Source: Xenophilus azovorans DSM 13620 (GTDB lineage: Bacteria; Pseudomonadota; Gammaproteobacteria; Burkholderiales; Burkholderiaceae_C). Taken from it: a stretch of 64,000 bases of DNA. The notes under the pieces are model-generated. The model was given only the letters and a program-made list of their open reading frames with translations. It was not told the origin of the DNA and ran no database searches. A program made the translations under genes and the position numbers. Location of the stretch: positions 1 to 64,000 of the forward strand of contig NZ_JQKD01000033.1 of NCBI RefSeq assembly GCF_000745855.1. Reading direction: 5' to 3'. Shown here in pieces: positions 1 to 7,127 of this stretch; the stretch's first letter is position 1, and the number at the start of each line of letters is the position of its first letter.

Positions 1-166
1 TGTTCAGCCGCTCGGCGGGGTTCTTCTCGTCGTAGGCCGCGCCGCAGCGGCCCTCGACATCCAGTTCCATCAGGCGCTGGGCCATGAACTGCACCATCTG
101 GCGCAGCACGTCGATGTCGGCTCCCTTCTCGGCAAGCTCGGTCAATGCCATAGTGGCGTTGGTCAT
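1..166 (-). CDS. IS256-family transposase, N-terminal fragment (runs off left edge)
   Basis: The reverse strand encodes 55 residues from ATG at 166 to the window edge with no stop. The pattern ALTELAEKGADIDVLRQMVQ, then FMAQRLMELDVEG, is the N-terminal part of IS256/mutator-type DDE transposases, which cut and paste or copy out the element carrying them. Only the N-terminus is visible, so the catalytic DDE residues and the integrity of the enzyme cannot be judged. It is transcribed away from the glycosylase remnant to its right. Family assignment rests on residue pattern recognition alone. Confidence 0.8.
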   Translation of the reverse strand, partial: MTNATMALTELAEKGADIDVLRQMVQFMAQRLMELDVEGRCGAAYDEKNPAERLN

Positions 167-253
167 CGTGATTTCCTTCGAGGACAGGTTTGGTGGGTCG
201 CACCTCAAACCTTATCCGGACCTCACGATGGCCACCCCGAACAGGAGCGCCGC

Positions 254-306
254 CGCTGGGCGGCAAGCCGCTTCGGGCTACGCCCTACGCGCCTTGCCGC
301 CCAGCG
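254..306. repeat. 14-bp perfect inverted repeat inside the IS end
   Basis: CGCTGGGCGGCAAG at 254-267 is exactly complementary to CTTGCCGCCCAGCG at 293-306, with a 25-base spacer. The hairpin lies between the outer end of the IS and the transposase start. In several IS families such structures block transcription or translation entering from outside and so limit transposase expression. That role is inferred here. There is no U-run, so it is not a standard intrinsic terminator. Confidence 0.6.
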
Positions 307-334
307 AGTGAAAGAAGACTTACACCACTTCCTG

Positions 335-723
335 GGACATCAACAAAATTTCCCGGCGCCAGAGATGCCACATTCGTCGAGAGGTGTCGCACATTCCTTG
401 AGTTGCAACTCCGAGCACAGCGGCCAAGGCTGATCTTGACGCTGGGACAGTGGGTGCCGAGCTTTTTGGCCCCTCTGGCCGAGCGTCTTTCTGATTGGAA
501 GTCATTGACGAGCCTCAATGCGATCGACCGTGCCGGCCCGGTTCGACACGAGGTGCGTTTCAATGGCAACGATATGGCGCCATGCTCCGTCGTGTGTCTT
601 ACTCATCCGAGCTTTCGTCCGCTCAACGTCAAAAAGCGTGAATATGGAGGTTCCAAGGGTGGAGATGCGGAGCACAAAATGGTCATAGACGCCATTTGCC
701 AGTCAGGGGTTACCTTGCCATGA
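335..723 (+). pseudogene. Uracil-DNA glycosylase-superfamily protein, C-terminal remnant cut by the IS
   Basis: One frame carries about 128 residues that look like the C-terminal half of a UDG-superfamily protein: FPGARDATFVERC, then RPRLILTLGQWVPSFLAPL, then the motif CLTHPSFRPLNVKKR and AEHKMVIDAI. The HPS motif is the family's DNA-intercalating segment. The N-terminal half with the catalytic uracil-binding motif is missing, and the frame instead runs left into the IS end. The segment is visibly poorer in GC than its neighbours. Its stop overlaps the next gene's ATG (ATGA, 720-723), so the two were probably co-transcribed before the insertion. Confidence 0.7.
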
Positions 724-2054
724 AGCCCGCCACATCTCACGCCCTGCTCGCCCGTCCCTGGGTGCCCGCCGCCTCGGAGGACCTCGTCCAGTCCATCGCC
801 GCTGATGCCGCCGAGCGCGACGCGGCCTCCCTGGCCGGCGAGATCAACCGGCTCGTCGCCGAGAACCACCGCCTGCACGACACCGAGGGGTTGAACCTCA
901 ACCCCGCCACCAACGTGATGAACCCGGCGGCCGAGCGCCTGCTGGCCTGCGGCCTGGGCTCGCGTGCATCGTTGGGTTATCCCGGCGACAAGTACGAGAT
1001 GGGCCTGGAGGCCATCGAGCGCATCGAGGTCGTCGCCGCCGAACTGGCGGCCGAGGTCTTCGGCGCGCGCTTCGCCGAGGTGCGCGTGGCCTCGGGCGCG
1101 CTGGCCAATCTGTACGTCTTCATGGCCACCTGCCGGCCGGGCGACACGATCATCGCGCCGCCGCCGAGCATCGGCGGCCACGTGACGCACCACGCCGCGG
1201 GCGCGGCGGGCCTGTACGGCCTGAACACCGTGCCCGCGCCGGTGCAGGCGGACGGCTACACCGTGGACGTGGACGCGCTGCGCGCGCTGGCCCTGGAGGT
1301 GCGGCCGCGCCTGGTCACCATCGGCGGCAGCCTGAACCTGTTCCCGCATCCGGTGGCGGCCCTGCGCGGGATCGCCGACGCCGTGGGCGCGCGGCTGATG
1401 TTCGACGCGGCGCACCTGTCGGGCATGGTGGCCGGCCGCGCCTGGCCGGACCCGCTGGCCGAGGGTGCCGACGTCATCACCATGAGCACCTACAAGAGCC
1501 TGGGCGGCCCGGCCGGCGGGCTGGTCGTCTCGAACGACGCGGCGCTGATGGAGCGCATCGACGCCATCGCCTACCCCGGCCTCACGGCGAACTTCGACGC
1601 CGGCCGCGTGGCCGCGCTGGCCCGTTCGCTGCTGGACTGGAAGGTGCACGGCCGGGCCTACGGCGCCGCCATGCGCGAGACGGCGCAGGCGCTGGCCGCG
1701 GCGCTCGACGCGCTGGGCCTGCCGGTGTTCGCGCGCTCGCGCGGCTTCACGCAGTCGCACCAGCTCGCGCTGGAGGCCGCCCGCTGGGGCGGCGGCCAGC
1801 GGGCCGCCAGGACGCTGGCCGAAGGCGGCCTGCTCGCCTGCGGCATCGGCCTGCCGGTGGCGCCGGTGGAGGGCGACGTCAACGGCCTGCGCCTGGGTGT
1901 GCCCGAGATCGTGCGCCTGGGCCTGGGCCCGCAGGACATGCCGATGCTGGCCGGCTGGATCGCCCGCGCGCTGGCCGGCGAGGGGGCGCAGGTGCGCGAG
2001 GAGGTGAAGGCGCTGCGGGCGCGGCTGGGGCCGCTGCGCTACGTGGTGAACTGA
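720..2054 (+). CDS. Serine hydroxymethyltransferase-like PLP enzyme (fold type I)
   Basis: The 444-residue protein has the SHMT/aldolase layout. It contains NLNPATNVMNPAAERLL near the N-terminus, YPGDKYEMG, the FDAAHLSGMVAG segment with the PLP-ring aspartate, and the Schiff-base lysine K259 in STYKSLGGPAGG. True GlyA has TTTHKTLRGPRGG at this point, so the divergence suggests a specialised aldolase or hydroxymethyltransferase acting on another beta-hydroxy or alpha-methyl amino acid rather than housekeeping GlyA. The ATG at 720 is preferred over an upstream TTG because it overlaps the preceding stop as ATGA. An Lrp-type regulator and a DMT exporter follow, pointing to amino-acid metabolism. 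The 3' end overlaps the convergent regulator by 16 bases. Confidence 0.75.
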   Translation: MKPATSHALLARPWVPAASEDLVQSIAADAAERDAASLAGEINRLVAENHRLHDTEGLNLNPATNVMNPAAERLLACGLGSRASLGYPGDKYEMGLEAIERIEVVAAELAAEVFGARFAEVRVASGALANLYVFMATCRPGDTIIAPPPSIGGHVTHHAAGAAGLYGLNTVPAPVQADGYTVDVDALRALALEVRPRLVTIGGSLNLFPHPVAALRGIADAVGARLMFDAAHLSGMVAGRAWPDPLAEGADVITMSTYKSLGGPAGGLVVSNDAALMERIDAIAYPGLTANFDAGRVAALARSLLDWKVHGRAYGAAMRETAQALAAALDALGLPVFARSRGFTQSHQLALEAARWGGGQRAARTLAEGGLLACGIGLPVAPVEGDVNGLRLGVPEIVRLGLGPQDMPMLAGWIARALAGEGAQVREEVKALRARLGPLRYVVN

Positions 2055-2563
2055 TCCGGAGGTGAGGGCCGCTCCTCCGGAACGGTCACCGCCGCCCCGG
2101 TCTTCACGCGGTCCAGCGCGACGAGGCTGCGGTAGCTCTTGACGGCCTCGTTCTCGGCGAACAGGCGCCGGGTCAGGCGCTCGTAGGTGCGCATGTCCGA
2201 GGCGACGATGACCAGCACGAAGCTCGTGCCGCCCGTCACGTAGTAGCACTGCTGCACTTCCGGCGTGCCACGGAACAGGGCCTTGGCGGCGTCGACGGTC
2301 GCGGCGCGCTCGTCGTGCAGGTGCACCTCGACGATGGAGGTGATGGTGGCGGAGAGGGCTTCGGGGTCGACCAGCGCGACATTCGCCACGATGACGCCGG
2401 CCGCCTCCATGGCGGCGATCCTGCGTTGGATGGCCGCGGTGGACAGCGCCACCGCCTCGGCGATGACGCGCTGCGGCGTCTTGTTGTCCTGCTGCACCAG
2501 GCGCAGGATGGCCCTGTCATACCTGTCGAGAACGAACGGTGGCGACGCGCGCTTGCCGGGCAT
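2039..2563 (-). CDS. Lrp/AsnC-family transcriptional regulator
   Basis: The 174-residue protein has an N-terminal winged helix (LDRYDRAILRLVQQDNKTPQRVIAEAVALS, a long recognition segment) and a C-terminal RAM/AsnC ligand-binding domain with the typical YYVTGGTSFVLVIVASDM stretch. Such proteins form octamers that sense amino acids. The start at 2563 (MPGKRAS) is chosen because the upstream in-frame extension is unlike the family and crosses the divergent promoter region. It is divergent from the exporter at 2637 and convergent with the SHMT-like gene, and probably regulates one or both. Confidence 0.85.
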   Translation of the reverse strand: MPGKRASPPFVLDRYDRAILRLVQQDNKTPQRVIAEAVALSTAAIQRRIAAMEAAGVIVANVALVDPEALSATITSIVEVHLHDERAATVDAAKALFRGTPEVQQCYYVTGGTSFVLVIVASDMRTYERLTRRLFAENEAVKSYRSLVALDRVKTGAAVTVPEERPSPPDQFTT

Positions 2564-2636
2564 GTGCGAGTGATTTTTGCGTTGGAGGTCCGAGTTTCGA
2601 GCCAATTCAGCGCGACGTCGAGAATAAGATTCATCG

Positions 2637-3626
2637 ATGACCCCGGACCCCGCCATGCCCATGACCGCCGCGCCCACGAGGGCGGCCGCCGGCATCGCCT
2701 ACGGGGCGGGTGCGGGGGCCTTGTGGGGCCTCGTCTTTCTCGCTCCCGAGCTGGTGCGGGGCTTCGGTCCGCTTCAGCTGAGCGCAGGGCGCTACGCCTT
2801 CTACGGACTCATCGCCGCGGTGCTGATCGCGCCTCGGTGGCGCGCGATCCGCGGCTTCGTGTCGCGGCGCCAGTGGGTCAACCTGTTCTGGCTGGCGCTG
2901 GCCGGCAACACGCTCTACTACATCCTGCTGTCCGCGGCCGTGCAGATGGGCGGGATCGCGATGACCTCGCTGGTGATCGGCTTCCTGCCGGTGGCCGTCA
3001 CCGTCATCGGCAGCCGTGACCGGGGCGCCGTTCCCCTCGGCCGCCTGCTGCCTTCCCTGTCCCTGTGCGCGCTGGGCGCCCTGTGCATCGGCTGGCAGGC
3101 GCTCGTGGCGCCGGCGGCGGGGTCGCCGGGCCGGCAGGCGGTGGCGCTGGCGTGCGCCGTCGGCGCGCTGGTCTCATGGACCGCCTTCGCGGTGGGCAAC
3201 GCGCGCTGCCTGGCGCACCTGCACGAGGTGTCGGCGCACGACTGGAACCTGCTGACCGGGCTCGTGACGGGGGCGCAGAGCCTCGTGCTGATCCCGCTGG
3301 CGTTCGCGCTGGAGAGCACGGGCCAGGGCGCGGCCGAGTGGACGCGCTTCGCCGCGGTGTCCGTCGCGGTGGCCGTGCTGGCGTCCATGCTCGGCAACGC
3401 CTGCTGGAACCGCATGAGCCGCCTGCTGCCGCTGACCCTCGTCGGCCAGATGATCCTGTTCGAGACGCTGTTCGCGCTCGTCTACGGATGGATGTGGGAG
3501 CGCCGTGCGCCGACCCTGGCCGAGACGCTGGCGCTCGGATGCGTGGTCCTGAGCGTGCTGTCGTGCCTGGCGGCCCATCGCCGCGTCGGCGGCCTGGGCG
3601 CCGCGGCAGGCCCGGCGGGCGCCTGA
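2637..3626 (+). CDS. EamA/DMT-family transporter
   Basis: The 329-residue protein has about ten predicted membrane helices in two EamA repeats; the first begins at GIAYGAGAGALWGLVFLAPEL. Members of the drug/metabolite transporter superfamily usually export amino acids or other small metabolites from the cytoplasm. The substrate is not readable from sequence. Divergence from an Lrp-family regulator is the standard arrangement for amino-acid exporters, which makes an amino acid the best guess. A downstream ATG at 2655 is an alternative start. Confidence 0.8.
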   Translation: MTPDPAMPMTAAPTRAAAGIAYGAGAGALWGLVFLAPELVRGFGPLQLSAGRYAFYGLIAAVLIAPRWRAIRGFVSRRQWVNLFWLALAGNTLYYILLSAAVQMGGIAMTSLVIGFLPVAVTVIGSRDRGAVPLGRLLPSLSLCALGALCIGWQALVAPAAGSPGRQAVALACAVGALVSWTAFAVGNARCLAHLHEVSAHDWNLLTGLVTGAQSLVLIPLAFALESTGQGAAEWTRFAAVSVAVAVLASMLGNACWNRMSRLLPLTLVGQMILFETLFALVYGWMWERRAPTLAETLALGCVVLSVLSCLAAHRRVGGLGAAAGPAGA

Positions 3627-3631
3627 TCCCC

Positions 3632-4090
3632 TCAGCGCTCCACGGCCGGCCGCAGCGCCATCATCTCGCCGAACACGCCGGCGACGGCCGCCGGCGGCGC
3701 CTCGTCCTGCCGCCAGCGCACCGTCTGCGCCGACGCGCCCACGCCGCGCACCAGCGCGCAGCTCATGTTGCCGCCGCCCGCGTCGTCCTGCTGGCCGAAG
3801 CGCGCCTCGTCCAGCGCCTTGTTCCAGCGCGCGACCAGCGCCGGGTCGGTGCGCAGCAGCGCCGGCGGGTCGGCACGGCCGATGCCGCGGGTGAAGGTGC
3901 TGATGCGGCCGTCCGGCTGCGCCTCGATGCCGTGGAACAGCGCCGCGAAGCCGCCGCCGCATTCGGCGCGCAGCGGTGGCATGAAGGCATTGGGCGCGGA
4001 GGCCGGCGCGCCGCAGCCGGCCACCAGCAGCAGCGCGGCGGCGGCCAGCGCCGCCCGCACCGGTCCGGGGCGCTTCATCGGTGGGTTCAT
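3632..4090 (-). CDS. Small lipoprotein of unknown function
   Basis: The 152-residue protein has a lipoprotein signal peptide with lipobox LLVAGC (lipidated Cys about residue 26), so it is probably anchored in a membrane facing the periplasm. The rest is an uncharacterised domain with the conserved-looking segment [26 protein letters not shown] split by short loops. I do not recognise a family. Its ATG overlaps the ruvC stop (ATGA, 4087-4090), so it is translated last in the aroE-mtgA-ruvC run. MKRPGP, four codons in, is an alternative start. Confidence 0.7.
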   Translation of the reverse strand: MNPPMKRPGPVRAALAAAALLLVAGCGAPASAPNAFMPPLRAECGGGFAALFHGIEAQPDGRISTFTRGIGRADPPALLRTDPALVARWNKALDEARFGQQDDAGGGNMSCALVRGVGASAQTVRWRQDEAPPAAVAGVFGEMMALRPAVER

Positions 4091-4635
4091 CGTGTTCTTC
4101 CTTGTCGGTACATGCCGGTGGCGCTGCGCTGCAGCGGCGTCGCCTGCGCCAGCCGGGCCAGCGTGCGGCCCACCTGGGCATGGGTGATGGCCAGGCCCAG
4201 CGCGTCGGCCGCGTCGGTGCCGGGCAGGCCGGGCAGGTCGAGCAGGCGGCGCACCATCTCCTGCACCTGCGTCTTGGCCGCCTTGCCGTGGCCGGCCACG
4301 GCCTGCTTCATCTGCAGCGCGGTGTATTCGGCCACCGCCAGGTCGTGGGCCACCAGCGCCGTCAGGCAGGCGCCGCGCGCCTGGCCCAGCAGCAGGGTGG
4401 ACTGCGGGTTGACGTTGACGAAGACGATCTCCACCGCCGCCGCGTCGGGCCGGTAGCGCGCGGCCAGCTCGCCGATGCCGTCGAACAGTACCTTCAGCCG
4501 CGCCGGCAGCTCGCCTCGCGCCAGGTGCTTGGTGCTGATGGTGCCGCTGGCCACGTAGCGCAGTGCGGCGCCGTCCGCGTCCACCACGCCGAAGCCGGTG
4601 GTCTGCAGGCCGGGGTCGATGCCGAGGATGCGCAT
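4087..4635 (-). CDS. ruvC: Crossover junction endodeoxyribonuclease RuvC
   Basis: RuvC is the dimeric Holliday-junction resolvase that cuts junctions processed by RuvAB. The 182-residue protein has the RNase-H fold acidic residues: D7 in [13 protein letters not shown]69 in AAVEIVFVN, and D141/D144 in the [12 protein letters not shown] motif. Length is normal. Its start lies one base after the mtgA stop, so it is co-translated with mtgA and aroE. ruvA and ruvB are not in the window. Confidence 0.97.
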   Translation of the reverse strand: MRILGIDPGLQTTGFGVVDADGAALRYVASGTISTKHLARGELPARLKVLFDGIGELAARYRPDAAAVEIVFVNVNPQSTLLLGQARGACLTALVAHDLAVAEYTALQMKQAVAGHGKAAKTQVQEMVRRLLDLPGLPGTDAADALGLAITHAQVGRTLARLAQATPLQRSATGMYRQGRTR

Positions 4636-4636
4636 G

Positions 4637-5380
4637 TCACGGCACCTCGACGGCGCCCATGCGCGCCGTGATGGTGGCGCTGCGGCCGTTGAGGTAGGGC
4701 GAGTTCGGCCGCTGCTCGTAGAAGCGCGGGCTGGGCAGCATCACCGCCAGCCGCGCCGCCTCGCGGGCCGTGAGCTGCGCCGCGCTCTTGCGGAAGTAGC
4801 GCTGCGCCGCCGCCTCGGCGCCGAAGACGCCGTCGCCCCATTCCACGCTGTTGAGGTAGATCTCCAGGATGCGGCGCTTGCCGAGGAAGGTCTCCAGCGC
4901 GTAGGCGAGCACCAGTTCCTGGCCCTTGCGCAGCAGCGTGCGCTCGCCGGAGAGCAGCAGGTTCTTGGCGAGCTGCTGCGTGATGGTGGAGCCGCCGCGC
5001 AGTTGCGGCGGGCGCACTGGCTTGCCGCGCGCGGCGGCGCGGGCGGCGCGCTTGGCGGCCAGTTCCTCGGCCTTGGCGTTGCGCTGGCGGGCGCGCTCGA
5101 TGGCCTCCCATTCCACGCCCTCGTGGTCGGTGAAGGCGGCATCCTCGCTGGCGATGACGGCGCGCTTGAGGTTGTCGTGGATGCGCTCGTAGGGCACCCA
5201 CTGCTGACGCCAGCTCGCCTCGCCGCCGTCGCGCAGCGCGATGCGCCACATCTCGGAGCGCTGGAAGGTGGTGGACTGCGGGTCGATGGCCGCCATGGCA
5301 GCGATGCGCACGAGGAAGAACAGCTCCAGCGCGATGCCGGCGACGATCAGGCAGCTGATCCAACGCGCCAGCGCTCTCAT
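4637..5380 (-). CDS. mtgA: Monofunctional biosynthetic peptidoglycan transglycosylase MtgA
   Basis: MtgA polymerises lipid II into glycan strands at the inner membrane. The 247-residue protein has an N-terminal membrane anchor ([18 protein letters not shown]) and a GT51 domain with the signature [15 protein letters not shown] carrying the catalytic Glu, then [17 protein letters not shown] and [17 protein letters not shown]. It lacks a transpeptidase domain, as expected. The start at 5380 overlaps the aroE stop as ATGA. Confidence 0.95.
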   Translation of the reverse strand: MRALARWISCLIVAGIALELFFLVRIAAMAAIDPQSTTFQRSEMWRIALRDGGEASWRQQWVPYERIHDNLKRAVIASEDAAFTDHEGVEWEAIERARQRNAKAEELAAKRAARAAARGKPVRPPQLRGGSTITQQLAKNLLLSGERTLLRKGQELVLAYALETFLGKRRILEIYLNSVEWGDGVFGAEAAAQRYFRKSAAQLTAREAARLAVMLPSPRFYEQRPNSPYLNGRSATITARMGAVEVP

Positions 5381-6234
5381 GCCCTGGTATCGACGATGCG
5401 CCGCAGCTCGGCCAGCACCTCGGCGGCCGGCGGCGCCACGCCGCGCCACAGCGTGAAGGACTCGGCCGCCTGCTCCACCAGCATGCCCAGCCCGTCGCGT
5501 GGCTCGGCGCCCTGCGCGCGCGCCCAGGCCAGGAAGCCGGCGGCGGCGGGGCCGTACATCATGTCCACCGCCAGCGCGCCCTCGCGCAGCACGCCGGCGG
5601 GCACCGGCACGGCGTCGCCGGCCAGGCTGGCGGCAGTGCCGTTGACCAGCACGTCGAAGCGACCCGACACGCCGTCGAGCGGCTGCGCCTCCAGCACCAC
5701 GCCCTGCGCCCGGGCCGGCGCGGCGTGGCGCTGCACCAGCGCGACGGCCTTGTCCCGCGTGCGGTTCGCGACCACCAGCCGGCGCACGCCGGCGTGCAGC
5801 AGCGGGCCGAGCACGCCGGCCGCGGCGCCGCCGGCGCCGACCAGCAGCAGCTCGGCGCCCGCCAGCGGCCGGCCGGCGTTGCGCTCGATGTCGTTGACCA
5901 GGCCGACGCCGTCGGTGTTGTCGCCGTACACGCTGCCGTCGGCCTCGAAGCGCAGCGTGTTCACCGCCTGGGCCAGCTCGGCGCGCTCGCTGCGGCGGTC
6001 GGCCAGCGCGGCGGCGTCGAACTTGAAGGGCACGGTGACGTTGCAGCCGCCGGCGCGGCCGCCCTGTGCCGCGGCCTCCTCGCGGAAGGCGGCCACCGCT
6101 TCGGCGAAGCCGCCCAGCGGCACCAGGCGCCGGCCGTAGTCCATCGGCTGGCCGGTCAGTTCGGCAAAGCGGGCATGGATCCACGGCGAGCGCGAGTGCT
6201 CCACCGGGTTGCCCATCACGCAGTAGCGGTCCAT
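5377..6234 (-). CDS. aroE: Shikimate dehydrogenase
   Basis: AroE reduces 3-dehydroshikimate to shikimate with NADPH in aromatic amino-acid synthesis. The 285-residue sequence shows the substrate-site motif NPVEHSRSP near residue 9, the catalytic-lysine motif NVTVPFK, NTDG for substrate binding, and a Rossmann segment LLLVGAGGAAAG with NRT just after it. It is the first gene of an aroE-mtgA-ruvC-lipoprotein run with overlapping or abutting ends. Confidence 0.96.
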   Translation of the reverse strand: MDRYCVMGNPVEHSRSPWIHARFAELTGQPMDYGRRLVPLGGFAEAVAAFREEAAAQGGRAGGCNVTVPFKFDAAALADRRSERAELAQAVNTLRFEADGSVYGDNTDGVGLVNDIERNAGRPLAGAELLLVGAGGAAAGVLGPLLHAGVRRLVVANRTRDKAVALVQRHAAPARAQGVVLEAQPLDGVSGRFDVLVNGTAASLAGDAVPVPAGVLREGALAVDMMYGPAAAGFLAWARAQGAEPRDGLGMLVEQAAESFTLWRGVAPPAAEVLAELRRIVDTRA

Positions 6235-6244
6235 GGCGTTCTCG

Positions 6245-7111
6245 TCAGTTCTGCGGCTGCGTGGAGACGGCCGTTTCCAGCGTCTGGTCGCGCGTGAACT
6301 TGAAGCGCGAGGGCATCAGCAACTGGTCGGTCTGGCGGCGCATGGCGTCGGTGAAGCGGCCGAAGTTGCCGATGCTGGCGACGATGGCCTGCGCGCGGCG
6401 GTCCAGCTCCTTGTTGCCGGAGCTCTCGACGATCTCGGTGCCCAGCAGCGTGCCGTCGTGGTTGACCGCCACGATCATCGTCAGCTCGCCGTAGAGCTTC
6501 TTGCCGCCCGCCTCGGGGAAGCGCTCGGTGCCGCGCGCCTCGATGCGGCGGCGCAGCGCGTCCACGTAGACGGCGTAGGTGGCCTCCTTGGTGGCGGGGC
6601 TGACGAAGCGGCGCTTGGGCCGCGCGTTCTCCTCGTTGACGCGGCGCTCGATCTGGGCGAGCAGCTCCAGCAACTGGCGGCGCTTTTCCTCCTGTGCCGC
6701 CCGCTCGGCGGTCTGGCCGGTGCGGCGCGGGTCGGGCTGCGGCATGGCGGCGAGCTGGCGCTTGATCTGCGCCAGCAGCAGGGTCTGCTGCTCCTGCATC
6801 GCCTCGATCTGCCTTTGCGCCTCTTCGGCGGAGTCGCCGATGGCGGTGAAGGCCGACGGCGGCAGCGGGCTGGTGGCGCGGCCCTTGGCCAGGTCGCCGC
6901 CGCCGGCCAGGGAGGTCTGGGCCAGCGCGGCGGGCTTGTCGGGCACCTCGCCCTGGCCGCGCGCGTTGACCAGGATGATCTCCAGCGGCGATTCCTGCAG
7001 CAGGCGGTCGAAGCGCTCCGGGTCGGCGAAGCGCACGGCCAGCAGCCCCAGGTGCACGGCCACCGACAGGCCGAGCGCGATCTGCATCGTGCTGAGGTCG
7101 CGGATGTTCAT
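6245..7111 (-). CDS. TonB-family energy-transducer-like protein
   Basis: The 288-residue protein has an N-terminal signal-anchor helix (IALGLSVAVHLGLLAVRF), a long Glu/Gln-rich periplasmic coiled-coil (about residues 90-165) and a C-terminal TonB-like domain (YVDALRRRIEARG, then GELTMIVAVNHDGTL). TonB proteins link the ExbBD proton channel to outer-membrane transporters. No exbBD or TonB-dependent receptor is adjacent, so its partner is unknown. It sits between rnb and aroE, an order common in Burkholderiales. Confidence 0.8.
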   Translation of the reverse strand: MNIRDLSTMQIALGLSVAVHLGLLAVRFADPERFDRLLQESPLEIILVNARGQGEVPDKPAALAQTSLAGGGDLAKGRATSPLPPSAFTAIGDSAEEAQRQIEAMQEQQTLLLAQIKRQLAAMPQPDPRRTGQTAERAAQEEKRRQLLELLAQIERRVNEENARPKRRFVSPATKEATYAVYVDALRRRIEARGTERFPEAGGKKLYGELTMIVAVNHDGTLLGTEIVESSGNKELDRRAQAIVASIGNFGRFTDAMRRQTDQLLMPSRFKFTRDQTLETAVSTQPQN

Positions 7112-7127
7112 GCGTTCGGCGGGCGGG

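Larger units (their letters stand above)
1..340. mobile_element. End of an IS256-family insertion sequence
   Basis: The transposase start at 166 is followed by about 170 noncoding bases, and then by the body of an unrelated gene that begins in mid-frame near 335. The outer terminus is probably within 314-342, where a segment reading ttacaccacttcctgggac resembles the ends of IS256-type elements in Burkholderiales. The exact terminus and the target duplication cannot be fixed because the other end lies outside the window. Confidence 0.6.

Noticed and set aside
2622-2632. GAATAAGATTC as a possible Lrp-family operator
   Set aside because: The arms are only four bases each; this is too weak to list as a site although it lies in the divergent promoter region.
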